The notes beneath the pieces were generated by a model. That model saw only the letters and a list, made by a program, of their open reading frames with translations, did no database searches and was not told the DNA's origin. Below are positions 1 through 6,034 of a DNA stretch of 7,494 nt, one piece after another; the stretch's first letter is position 1, and each line of letters starts with the position of its first letter. The position numbers and the translations under genes were made by a program. The stretch is from Bacteroidetes bacterium 4572_114 (GTDB lineage: Bacteria > Bacteroidota > Bacteroidia > Bacteroidales > 4484-276): positions 1 through 7,494 of the forward strand of contig NIVA01000081.1 in NCBI GenBank assembly GCA_002254335.1, written 5' to 3'.

Positions 1-436
1 CTTTTCGTTATTCAAAGATGCGTGTACTGAAACCTGGCAATTATCCATCTTCCCTACAACCCCGGCATATTGACGGGCTAATCCTACGGCTTAGTCCCCC
101 TTTTCAAGATGCGATGTTTCATCAAAAATAAACTCCGTTGGCCGTCCACTTTTTTTCTTTTGCTCTCAGTAGGCTACCTGCTTGCTTCATCGTAATATGG
201 TTTGCACCCTGGTAGCTCCATTTGCTCCCTGATAAGAAATGAATGTACCGTTTGTAGTCGGCGCACTGTAAAAGCCCTTACAGATACTCTATTGCAACCT
301 GTGTACAGCTCTTTCTGTACACCCTGAATACACCATCATACGCTCTGTATATTAGTATATTTAGGCTTTTTTTATCCAAATGCCTGTTTTGGGGCTTAAA
401 AATAAAATTTTTTTTCACTGGCCGTTTTTGCTTCAT
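1..436 (-). pseudogene. Decayed IS701/SRSO17-type transposase, N-terminal part, cut by window edge
   Basis: Reading the minus strand from ATG 434-436 gives MKQKRPVKK..., then a stretch ending in AIEYL, an in-frame stop (TAA, 278-280), then GLLQCADYKRYIHFLSGSKW. A one-base slip in the A5 run at 124-128 changes frame. After it comes FDETSHLEKGD, a second in-frame stop (TAA, 91-93), then AVGLARQYAGVVGKMDNCQV running to the edge. The order EYLxGLL, HFxSxSxW, DExxxxKKG, VGxARQYxGxxGKxxNCQV is what I know from DDE transposases of the IS701 family (COG5659, SRSO17). The D of FDET would be the first catalytic aspartate; the later catalytic residues lie beyond the window. Between CAD and YKR the usual NMERMxE stretch seems to be missing, suggesting a small internal deletion. 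Each lesion is repaired by one base change, so decay is fairly recent. Family assignment is from memory of motifs. Confidence 0.82.
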
Positions 437-733
437 TATCAAATAATGGCCAAAGCGTTAATATTGGTGCAATATATACTGATAATGAATTATTTATACA
501 ACAATAATTTATCTTTTTATTTTAGTAAAGTAGAATTAAACTTTTTTTGAAAATTTCTCAATATTCTGCACAAAATTATAATAATCATTTTCATTAAAAA
601 CAAAGATAAGTATTTTTAGCAAACTGCTCCTTTTCTCGCATTAAACAACACTTGATAAACATCATATTATAGCTTGTTAAAAAATAGATATTTGATCTTC
701 AATTAAGAGAATCAACTACTTTATGGACAGATA
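437..733. other. AT-rich intergenic region between transposase remnant and trkA 3' end
   Basis: No supported gene. The region is very AT-rich with short A and T runs. A 34-codon open frame at 446-550 (plus) is low-complexity and unconvincing. Positions 574-592 match 15 of 19 bases of the classical Fur-box consensus, but no intact gene starts nearby, so chance is likely. No terminator hairpin with a U tract was found for trkA. The outer end of the insertion sequence probably lies here, but I could not recognise its terminal inverted repeat. Confidence 0.6.
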
Positions 734-2089
734 CTAATTAAAGAACCTATCAACTTTGTGAACTGCTGATGGCATGGAAAATACCACAATTTTATCCCCT
801 GCCTTGATATTGAAGTTTCCTATGGCAATATGGCTCTCCCCTCCTCGTACAATCCCCCCGATGATGGCGCCATCAGGGAATTTGAGTTTACGGATAGGTT
901 TTTTGGTGATGGGCGAACCCGGCTTGACCACAAACTCAAATACTTCTGCATCTATACCATGAAGTACTTTTGTGGAGGTTACATTAGATCCCATTGTAAA
1001 CTGGGCAATGTAACTTGCCGTGATGAGTTTTTTATTGATAACTGTGTCGATGCCAATATTTTGAGAGATATCGATATAGTCGATGTTTTCCACCTGTGCT
1101 ATGGTCTTTTTTACCCCAAATTTTCGGGCGTGCAAACAGGTTAAAATGTTGGTTTCCGAATTGTTGGTCACAGCAATAAAAGCATCCATATTTTCTATGC
1201 CTTCGTCCTGGAGCAATTCAATATCCCGGGCATCACCATTTATTATCAGCGAGTTGGGAAGTTCATCGGTAAGGTTGACGCACCGGTCTTTATCAAGTTC
1301 AACCAGTTTAATGTTGTAAGCATCGCCCATCCTTACGGCAGTTTTTCGTCCTATCCTGCCACCACCAACAATCATTACATTACGGATTTCAAAAGTTTTT
1401 TTCCCCCCCAATTGTAGCAGGGTTTCTATTCCGCCAGGTTTGGAAACCACATAAGCCATGTCGTTGACCCTGAACTCGTCGTCCCCGCGTGGGATAATGG
1501 TTTTAGAGTTGCGGTGTATGGCCACTGCCCTAAAATCGAGGTGGGGGAATTCGGTTGCAATTTGATCTAAATTCTTGCCCACCACTTTTGCATTTTCATC
1601 CAACTTAATCATGAAAAGGATAAGTTTCCCATCCGAAAACCTAAAAGTTTCGGTGGCGGCACTTTGTTCCAGTAAGGTAACGATTTCTTCGGCTGCCAAT
1701 CTTTCGGGGCAAACCAGGTGATCCACCCCCAGGCTATTAAAAATCCCCAGGGTTTTTGGCCCCAGATATTCAGTGTTGGCAACACGTGCAATGGTTTTTT
1801 TTGCCCCAAGCTTTTTGCCAATAATGCAGGTCATCAGGTTGATGTGCTCGTCATGGACCACCGAAATCAGTAAATCGGCCCGTTTAATGTTGGCCCTTTC
1901 AAGCACTGAAATGCAGGTTGGGCTACCGGCAATGGTCATCAGGTCGGTGTGGGTTTCAACAAGCTTAAGCAAATCAGTGTGTTGATCCACAACAGTAATA
2001 TCATGATTTCCGTCTGTAAGCAATTTTGCCAGGTGAAAGCCAACCTCACCGTCCCCTGCAATTATGATGTTCATTTTTTTCATTGACAT
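734..2089 (-). CDS. trkA: Trk system potassium uptake regulator TrkA (two RCK domains)
   Basis: A cytoplasmic peripheral subunit that binds NAD(H) and gates the TrkH/TrkG potassium channel. At 451 residues it has the normal length of a duplicated TrkA. Residues 6-125 form the first TrkA-N Rossmann fold with GDGEVG at 12-17 and the acidic D35 after strand 2. Residues about 145-225 form the first TrkA-C domain. Residues 236-355 form the second Rossmann fold with GGGRIG at 242-247 and acidic E264/D266. Residues 370-451 form the second TrkA-C domain. The start could be M1, M3 or M6 (MNIIIAGDG); family proteins usually begin just before the first strand, so M3 or M6 is possible. No Shine-Dalgarno is visible. 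The membrane partner trkH, often next to trkA in Bacteroidota, is not in the window; downstream lies a transposase remnant instead. Confidence 0.96.
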   Translation of the reverse strand: MSMKKMNIIIAGDGEVGFHLAKLLTDGNHDITVVDQHTDLLKLVETHTDLMTIAGSPTCISVLERANIKRADLLISVVHDEHINLMTCIIGKKLGAKKTIARVANTEYLGPKTLGIFNSLGVDHLVCPERLAAEEIVTLLEQSAATETFRFSDGKLILFMIKLDENAKVVGKNLDQIATEFPHLDFRAVAIHRNSKTIIPRGDDEFRVNDMAYVVSKPGGIETLLQLGGKKTFEIRNVMIVGGGRIGRKTAVRMGDAYNIKLVELDKDRCVNLTDELPNSLIINGDARDIELLQDEGIENMDAFIAVTNNSETNILTCLHARKFGVKKTIAQVENIDYIDISQNIGIDTVINKKLITASYIAQFTMGSNVTSTKVLHGIDAEVFEFVVKPGSPITKKPIRKLKFPDGAIIGGIVRGGESHIAIGNFNIKAGDKIVVFSMPSAVHKVDRFFN

Positions 2090-2120
2090 AAGGCCGCGAA
2101 AGTATGTTTTTTTAGTAAAT

Positions 2121-2128
2121 CAAATATG
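2121..2128 (-). promoter_or_regulatory. Possible Bacteroidota -7 element for trkA
   Basis: On the minus strand this reads CATATTTG, matching five of six fixed positions of the Bacteroidota sigma-ABfr -7 consensus TAnnTTTG, 31 bp before the trkA start. A clear TTTG -33 element is missing; the expected place falls within the start of the octamer repeat block, where only T-rich TTTT/TTTC occurs. A plausible position but a weak match. Confidence 0.28.
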
Positions 2129-2142
2129 ATTGTGGTAGAAAG

Positions 2143-2288
2143 ATGGAAAAGTGGAGAAAGGTGGAAAGATGGAAAGATGGAAAGATGGAAAGATGGAATG
2201 GTGGAAAGATGGGAAAATTGGAAAATGGAATATTGGAGTGGTGGAGGAATGGAATGGTGGAGTGATGGAATGGTGGAGTGATGGAAAA
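2143..2288. repeat. Phased octamer tandem array (RTGGARWG-like), purine-rich on plus strand
   Basis: From 2161 to 2288 the plus strand divides into sixteen consecutive 8-bp units without a phase break: GTGGAAAG, ATGGAAAG three times, ATGGAATG, GTGGAAAG, then more diverged units, then the pair ATGGAATG-GTGGAGTG twice in exact copy (2249-2264, 2265-2280), ending ATGGAAAA. Two more units at 2143-2158 are offset by a 2-bp insertion. Nearly every base is a purine or T on this strand. Both strands carry short open frames through the array (W/K/G/M-rich and F/H/S/P-rich), which are products of the repeat and not genes. The array lies between the terminator of the repeat-protein gene and the trkA start, directly behind the candidate promoter. 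Such arrays are prone to slippage, so copy number may differ between relatives. Confidence 0.9.
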
Positions 2289-2291
2289 AGA

Positions 2292-2321
2292 AAAAACGCT
2301 TCCTGGCCGGGAAGCATTTTT
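2292..2321 (-). terminator. Intrinsic terminator of the surface repeat-protein gene
   Basis: The arms GCTTCC (2298-2303) and GGAAGC (2310-2315) enclose a six-base loop. The stem is flanked by A runs on one side and T runs on the other, giving a U tract in both directions. It lies about 40 bp past the stop codon of the 2358-3527 gene and separates it from trkA, so trkA probably has its own promoter. Confidence 0.8.
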
Positions 2322-2357
2322 AATTATTTTTCGTAACTATTTTTCTAACAAAACATA

Positions 2358-3527
2358 TTACAATATCCTCAACCCCAGATTAAGGCCAATCCACATTTTA
2401 ATATTGGTGTTGCCGTTTGTTTCATCGTAAAAGTGCCACGATGGGGCAATGTCAGAACCTATACCCCCACCTGCATTTATATATTCTGAAACCAAAACGT
2501 TAAATGTCGGGCCGGCATAAATCCCCAGTTTCGGGGCTACCATCCCCCCAAAATTAAGTTTAAATTGGTTGAGCAAATTGAGTTTGTTGGTCCAGATTTC
2601 ATCTTCTCCAATCTGGGTTGCAGTGGCCTCCATGTTCACAAATGCACCTTTGCCAAGTGGAATTTCGGACCCAATCCCCCATGTAAGGCCATATCGTGAG
2701 AAATCCCCCGGCCTGAAGCCAACGCCGATGATGTTGTAAAAACCTTTCAGCCCCGTTTTAAATGCTGCGTTCATGTAAAAGCTCTCATTGCCCCAAACAT
2801 CTATTTTTTGGTAACCGTCTTTAACATAAGTAATAATACCAATGGGCAACCCCCTCATGCTTTTACTGATATTTACCACACCTATCTGAAAGCCGCTTAC
2901 ATTGCCGGCAATGTTAAAAGGTGATATTTGAAAACCATCAAAATTTTCGTTGATATTGGCAAAGCCGGCCACCTGGAAACCGCTTACACTGCCACCATTG
3001 ATATTTGTAAACCCACCTATTTGAAACCCTTCAACATTACCGCCGTTAATATTTGCAAAACCGGTGATTTGCAGCCCACTTACCGTGCCACCACCTATAT
3101 TGGTAAACCCGGAAACCTGAACACCTTCGAAATCCCCACCGCCGATATTTGCAAAACCAGTGATTTGTACCCCACTGAAACCATTGCCCACAATATTTGC
3201 AAAACCACTCACCTGCACACCTTTAAAATAATTATTAACAATATTTCCAAAACCTGCAACCTGCACACCTTCGCCATAATCTTTCAAAGCACTCCCAAAA
3301 CCGGAAACTTCCAAACCTTTGAGAGCTGCAGCATAACCGGCAATCAGGTTGAGGGACACATAGTTTTCGACATCAACATATTTTCCGTTTGTACCAAAGG
3401 GATAAACCAGTGCTGCCTGTAGAATTACAGGTTGGTAGCCTTTCTCTGTTTTTGGTTGGGCTTTTATGGAGGAGTTTCCAAAAGCAAATAGAACGATTAA
3501 AGCAATAATTGTAGTTATACGTTTCAT
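2358..3527 (-). CDS. Secreted 16-residue-repeat surface protein, LA_2272-like
   Basis: 389 residues from the chosen start. The open frame extends to 3692, but the signal peptide begins at MKRITTIIALIVLFAFG, so M at 3525-3527 is the likely start. Cleavage is probable after KA (about residue 23). Residues 71-225 hold about ten tandem repeats: seven of exactly 16 residues, then shorter ones of 14-15. The consensus is G-[VLF]-Q-[VI]-x-G-F-[AT]-N-I followed by a G/N-rich turn, for example GVQVSGFTNIGGGTVS. Such G-x-Q-x-x-G-F/N-I repeats occur in proteins called LA_2272 family surface repeat proteins; this is from memory. Residues about 245-389 look like amphipathic strands (YGLTWGIGSEIPLG, MWIGLNLGLRIL) ending in a hydrophobic residue, suggesting a barrel-like or outer-membrane-associated end. 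Biochemical function is unknown. The gene is divergent from an ECF sigma factor and followed by a good terminator. Confidence 0.85.
   Translation of the reverse strand: MKRITTIIALIVLFAFGNSSIKAQPKTEKGYQPVILQAALVYPFGTNGKYVDVENYVSLNLIAGYAAALKGLEVSGFGSALKDYGEGVQVAGFGNIVNNYFKGVQVSGFANIVGNGFSGVQITGFANIGGGDFEGVQVSGFTNIGGGTVSGLQITGFANINGGNVEGFQIGGFTNINGGSVSGFQVAGFANINENFDGFQISPFNIAGNVSGFQIGVVNISKSMRGLPIGIITYVKDGYQKIDVWGNESFYMNAAFKTGLKGFYNIIGVGFRPGDFSRYGLTWGIGSEIPLGKGAFVNMEATATQIGEDEIWTNKLNLLNQFKLNFGGMVAPKLGIYAGPTFNVLVSEYINAGGGIGSDIAPSWHFYDETNGNTNIKMWIGLNLGLRIL
2853..3317 (-). repeat. Coding tandem repeat, about 48 bp per unit, ten units
   Basis: This is the DNA for residues 71-225 of the surface repeat protein. 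Units 1-7 are 48 bp each; the last three shorten to 45, 42 and 42 bp. Neighbouring units share blocks of bases (for example those encoding QITGFANI in units 4 and 6), consistent with duplication followed by divergence. The spurious 164-codon open frame on the plus strand here is produced by the repeats. Confidence 0.85.
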
Positions 3528-3741
3528 AAGATTATTTTTTTGGTGAGACGCATAAGTGAAATGAAAAGTTACAGTTTGATGATTATCTATTTGAAATGAT
3601 TTTTGCACCGGCATGTTCTGAAAATGCCAGGAAAGTCCCTTCTCCGGGATTTTATTAAATTTGTCAGGTGATAATAAATAATAGCATTTCAATAGGACAA
3701 ATCCAGAAATTTGATTTCACATGCTTTAAACTTACATTTTA
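3528..3741. other. Divergent intergenic region with two hairpins
   Basis: This 214-bp region must hold the promoters of the repeat-protein gene (minus) and the sigma-factor gene (plus). Two adjacent inverted repeats are seen: GGCAT/ATGCC (3610-3614, 3624-3628), and AAAGTCCC/GGGATTTT (3632-3639, 3646-3653; eight pairs with one G-U). They could be part of a leader or an operator. No good match to TAnnTTTG was found in either direction at a sensible distance, which would fit promoters read by an alternative sigma factor, but absence of a match proves little. Confidence 0.5.
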
Positions 3742-4314
3742 ATGAGGAACACAAAAGTAAGTAGTGACCAAAAGCTGTTTGAAAAAATAAAGGTTGGGGA
3801 AACTAAATCTTTTAATATTCTATTTGACCGTTATTACCAACCCCTCTGTAATTTTGCATTTCTGTACCTAAAAAACAAAGAACAAATTGAGGAGGTGGTG
3901 TGTGATGTTTTTACAAAAATATGGCAGAAGAGATCTGAAATATTTATTCGTGAAAGCGTTAAATCATATCTATATAAAAGCACCAGAAATGCTATTGTTT
4001 CATATTACAGGACAAAAAAGCTACCGATAGCCCCGGGTAATGATGAACTTGACAAGAAGGATTGCACTACCCCCGAAACCCTACTGCTTAACCGGGAATT
4101 GGAGGAGAACATCAAAAAACTGTTAGGGGGATTGCCAAAAAAGGCCGGGCTGGTTTTCAGGATGAAAAGAGTTGACGGGCTGAAATATAAGGAGATAGCT
4201 GAAATACTGGATATATCTGAAAAAACTGTAGAAAACCATATCACAAAAGCAATTAAGCAAATCAAATTGATCCTGGATAAAAACCCTGAATTGGTAAAAT
4301 ATTTTGAAAAATAA
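3742..4314 (+). CDS. ECF RNA polymerase sigma factor, FecI-like, Bacteroidota type
   Basis: 190 residues, the usual length for this class. Region 2 spans about residues 23-91: FNILFDRYYQPLCNFAFLYL, then EQIEEVVCDVFTKIWQKR, then the promoter-melting part VKSYLYKSTRNAIVSYYR. After a linker, region 4 spans about 121-175 with a helix-turn-helix (YKEIAEILDISEKTVENHI) that would recognise the -35 region. There is no extra C-terminal domain, so this is a plain ECF factor. In Bacteroidota such genes usually precede a FecR-type anti-sigma gene and a SusC/SusD pair; here the next gene converges from the other strand, so no cognate anti-sigma factor is adjacent. The only divergent neighbour is the surface repeat protein, a candidate target. 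No Shine-Dalgarno precedes the ATG, as is common in this phylum. Confidence 0.95.
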   Translation: MRNTKVSSDQKLFEKIKVGETKSFNILFDRYYQPLCNFAFLYLKNKEQIEEVVCDVFTKIWQKRSEIFIRESVKSYLYKSTRNAIVSYYRTKKLPIAPGNDELDKKDCTTPETLLLNRELEENIKKLLGGLPKKAGLVFRMKRVDGLKYKEIAEILDISEKTVENHITKAIKQIKLILDKNPELVKYFEK

Positions 4315-4327
4315 TCCAGTTGTTGTA

Positions 4328-4358
4328 GTCAGGGCGTGACTTGGAGTCACACCCTGAC
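4328..4358. terminator. Strong hairpin between convergent genes, possible bidirectional terminator
   Basis: GTCAGGG (4328-4334) plus GTGACT (4336-4341) pair with AGTCAC (4345-4350) plus CCCTGAC (4352-4358). That makes thirteen pairs with one C/A mismatch and a TGG loop. It starts 13 bp past the sigma-factor stop. Neither side has a true U tract, so intrinsic termination is uncertain; it may instead protect 3' ends or be a palindromic repeat element. Confidence 0.55.
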
Positions 4359-4391
4359 TTTGACTTTGACTTGGAGTCACACCCTGACTTT
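4337..4391. repeat. 25-bp direct repeat, two exact copies, period 30
   Basis: Positions 4337-4361 and 4367-4391 are identical. Each starts TGACTTGGAGTCAC and ends ACCCTGACTTT, with TGACT between them. The first copy forms most of the 3' half of the adjacent hairpin; the second reaches the stop codon of the protease gene. The repeat looks like a local tandem duplication of the hairpin's right half. Confidence 0.85.
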
Positions 4392-6016
4392 TACCTTTCT
4401 GGCTTTATTTCTTTAAGGGGCTTTGTTTGCCCGGGCAAAATAGAGTTTTCATCAAATTCGATAACCGGGGTTTTCTTAAAAATCCTGTTTGTTGGCTGTA
4501 CAGAATTTTGATTTCCATCTTCACCTGTAAAGGATGATTTACCGGTAGCGGAAGGCCCGATTTTTACCGCACCGACGCTTCGGCGGATCACTACACCATT
4601 GTAGGTCCCATGATAACTTACAGATTCGTTATAAACCCCGCCCGACCCATTATTTGAACCGGCGACCAAGATGAGTTCCAGATAAGCTGTGCCCGGCCCA
4701 TGACCTGCATCGGCCTGGTTTAGGGCCGTTTGTATAGATTCGTGAGGAAGTACCGATGACCCGACCGTGGAGCTAAAATGATGCCCAACGTCAACATACT
4801 CGCAATTTGATTGCCAATAACTGTTCATTGCCGCCTCGGTATCGTCCGCTTCAAAACTTGTCCCTTTGTTCCCGGTGTTTGGCGGGTTACAGCCACCATA
4901 GGTATGAATCCCGATGGCATGGGCAGTAACCCCGCTTATTCCGTTGCTTTGCAAAACACTCCCGGAATTGCCGTTTTGTGTATCTACAAGATACTCGAAA
5001 TAGACATCGCTTGAACCATTAAAATACTCCCCCAAATTTGAACCAACATCATATTGCAATGTCTGGCTGTTTGAATTGTAATAACCGGTGCAGCCACTTG
5101 GGGTATGGTCGGTGCCAAACCCCCTGACAAGAATATTTGGTGGTGCAAGGCTTTTGGACAAATGATAGTAGCTTCTTTCGGTCTCCACCGGTGTTTTCCC
5201 GGTATTTGAATTTGCCCCCACATTAAAAATCCCCCAATCATCACCGGGATCAGCATCTTGATACACCCTGCTTGAAAAGATAATGGGATACTGGTCTTCG
5301 ATGGCACAGGGGACCAGTGTGCCGTCGCACAGAGAAGGAGGCACATGAAACTGTATTACCTGCAAATCGTAACTACCAACGTTGAGGCAATGGCCGGCAG
5401 TAAGATAAAACCCCCCGGCAGTGGCCCAGCCAGAACAGCCAATAGGCAAAATCCTGCCGTCAACATTTTCATAGGAGCTGGTTACACGGTTATCGTAACC
5501 ACACAAATAATCGGTTGGCGGCTGGTTTCCCATAAATTCGCCCAGGGTCAGTTCTTTAATTTTTAATGATATATTGGTGTCGCCCGGGGCAACATACAAA
5601 TCTATGACAACAGCATTGCCGGTAAAAAACGCAGTCTGATTTTGCCATTCTGCAATAGATTGGCCATTAAAATATTGCTTGTCGTTATCTTGCCGGGATG
5701 TGATTACCAAATAACTGTTTTCGCCGAGGTTTACATCAGCAAACCTTAACCTTATCCAGGGAACTTTTTCCTGTGCAGTTACGGCCTCCGAAACAATAAT
5801 ATAAGCTGAAGCCGGGAAAGCCAATGTGTGGGCTTTTGTTTTGTGATAATAAAAGAACTGGCTGTATTCAACCATTTGTTCGGTTATTTCTTTTCCATTA
5901 TTGAGGCCAAAATTGATGCTTACCTGCTCATAATGATAGGGCACTTCGGCTGGCTGGGATTTAATTTGAGGAATTCCCAAAAAAAGCAGGAGCAACGGAA
6001 GTATGATTTTTTTCAT
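4391..6016 (-). CDS. Secreted trypsin-like serine protease with C-terminal beta-rich extension
   Basis: 541 residues. A signal peptide (MKKIILPLLLLFLGIPQIKS) is followed by an all-beta N-terminal domain to about residue 165 (WIRLRFADVNLGENSYLVI ... VVIDLYVAPGD). The S1-type protease domain spans about 170-405. Its triad is H209 in LTAGHC, D260 in GDDWGIF and S351 in NGNSGS, so the active site appears intact. Eight cysteines (172, 194, 210, 230, 237, 309, 376, 405) all lie in this domain; C194-C210 is placed like the histidine-loop disulphide. Residues 406-490 (CEYVD..., LILVAG, YNESV, GVVIRRSVGAVKIG) resemble the start of a parallel beta-helix. The last 40 residues are charged and lack a recognisable T9SS sorting domain, so secretion past the outer membrane is unclear. 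It probably forms an operon with the gene 18 bp upstream. Substrate unknown. Confidence 0.9.
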   Translation of the reverse strand: MKKIILPLLLLFLGIPQIKSQPAEVPYHYEQVSINFGLNNGKEITEQMVEYSQFFYYHKTKAHTLAFPASAYIIVSEAVTAQEKVPWIRLRFADVNLGENSYLVITSRQDNDKQYFNGQSIAEWQNQTAFFTGNAVVIDLYVAPGDTNISLKIKELTLGEFMGNQPPTDYLCGYDNRVTSSYENVDGRILPIGCSGWATAGGFYLTAGHCLNVGSYDLQVIQFHVPPSLCDGTLVPCAIEDQYPIIFSSRVYQDADPGDDWGIFNVGANSNTGKTPVETERSYYHLSKSLAPPNILVRGFGTDHTPSGCTGYYNSNSQTLQYDVGSNLGEYFNGSSDVYFEYLVDTQNGNSGSVLQSNGISGVTAHAIGIHTYGGCNPPNTGNKGTSFEADDTEAAMNSYWQSNCEYVDVGHHFSSTVGSSVLPHESIQTALNQADAGHGPGTAYLELILVAGSNNGSGGVYNESVSYHGTYNGVVIRRSVGAVKIGPSATGKSSFTGEDGNQNSVQPTNRIFKKTPVIEFDENSILPGQTKPLKEIKPER

Positions 6017-6023
6017 TGTGCAA

Positions 6024-6029
6024 CCCTCC
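6024..6029 (-). promoter_or_regulatory. Shine-Dalgarno site of the protease gene
   Basis: GGAGGG on the minus strand, seven bases before ATG 6014-6016, inside the 18-bp gap after the upstream stop. It is the only clear Shine-Dalgarno site seen in the window. It fixes the protease start and suggests translation re-initiation within a shared transcript. Confidence 0.7.
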
Positions 6030-6034
6030 GTATT

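Noticed and set aside
140..322. Structured RNA or group II intron 5' end (GTGCGCC on the minus strand plus palindromes such as GTGTACAG/CTGTACAC at 301-322).
   Set aside because: The same bases translate into a continuous, recognisable transposase once two stops and one slip are allowed, which explains the region better.
446..550. 34-codon plus-strand ORF beginning MAKALILVQY.
   Set aside because: Low-complexity, AT-driven composition, no ribosome site and no recognisable motif.
2120..2336. Open frames on both strands through the octamer array (61 and 65 codons).
   Set aside because: They are direct translations of the tandem repeat and contain nothing but its repeated residues.
2928..3422. 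164-codon plus-strand ORF opposite the surface repeat protein.
   Set aside because: A shadow of the repeats on the opposite strand; the minus-strand protein has a signal peptide and a coherent repeat family pattern.
3528..3692. 55-residue N-terminal extension of the repeat protein.
   Set aside because: It would bury the clear signal peptide that begins at 3527, and it covers the divergent promoter region.
3734..3741. TACATTTT with an upstream TTTG (3710-3713) as a sigma-factor promoter.
   Set aside because: It directly abuts the ATG, so transcription would begin inside the coding sequence.
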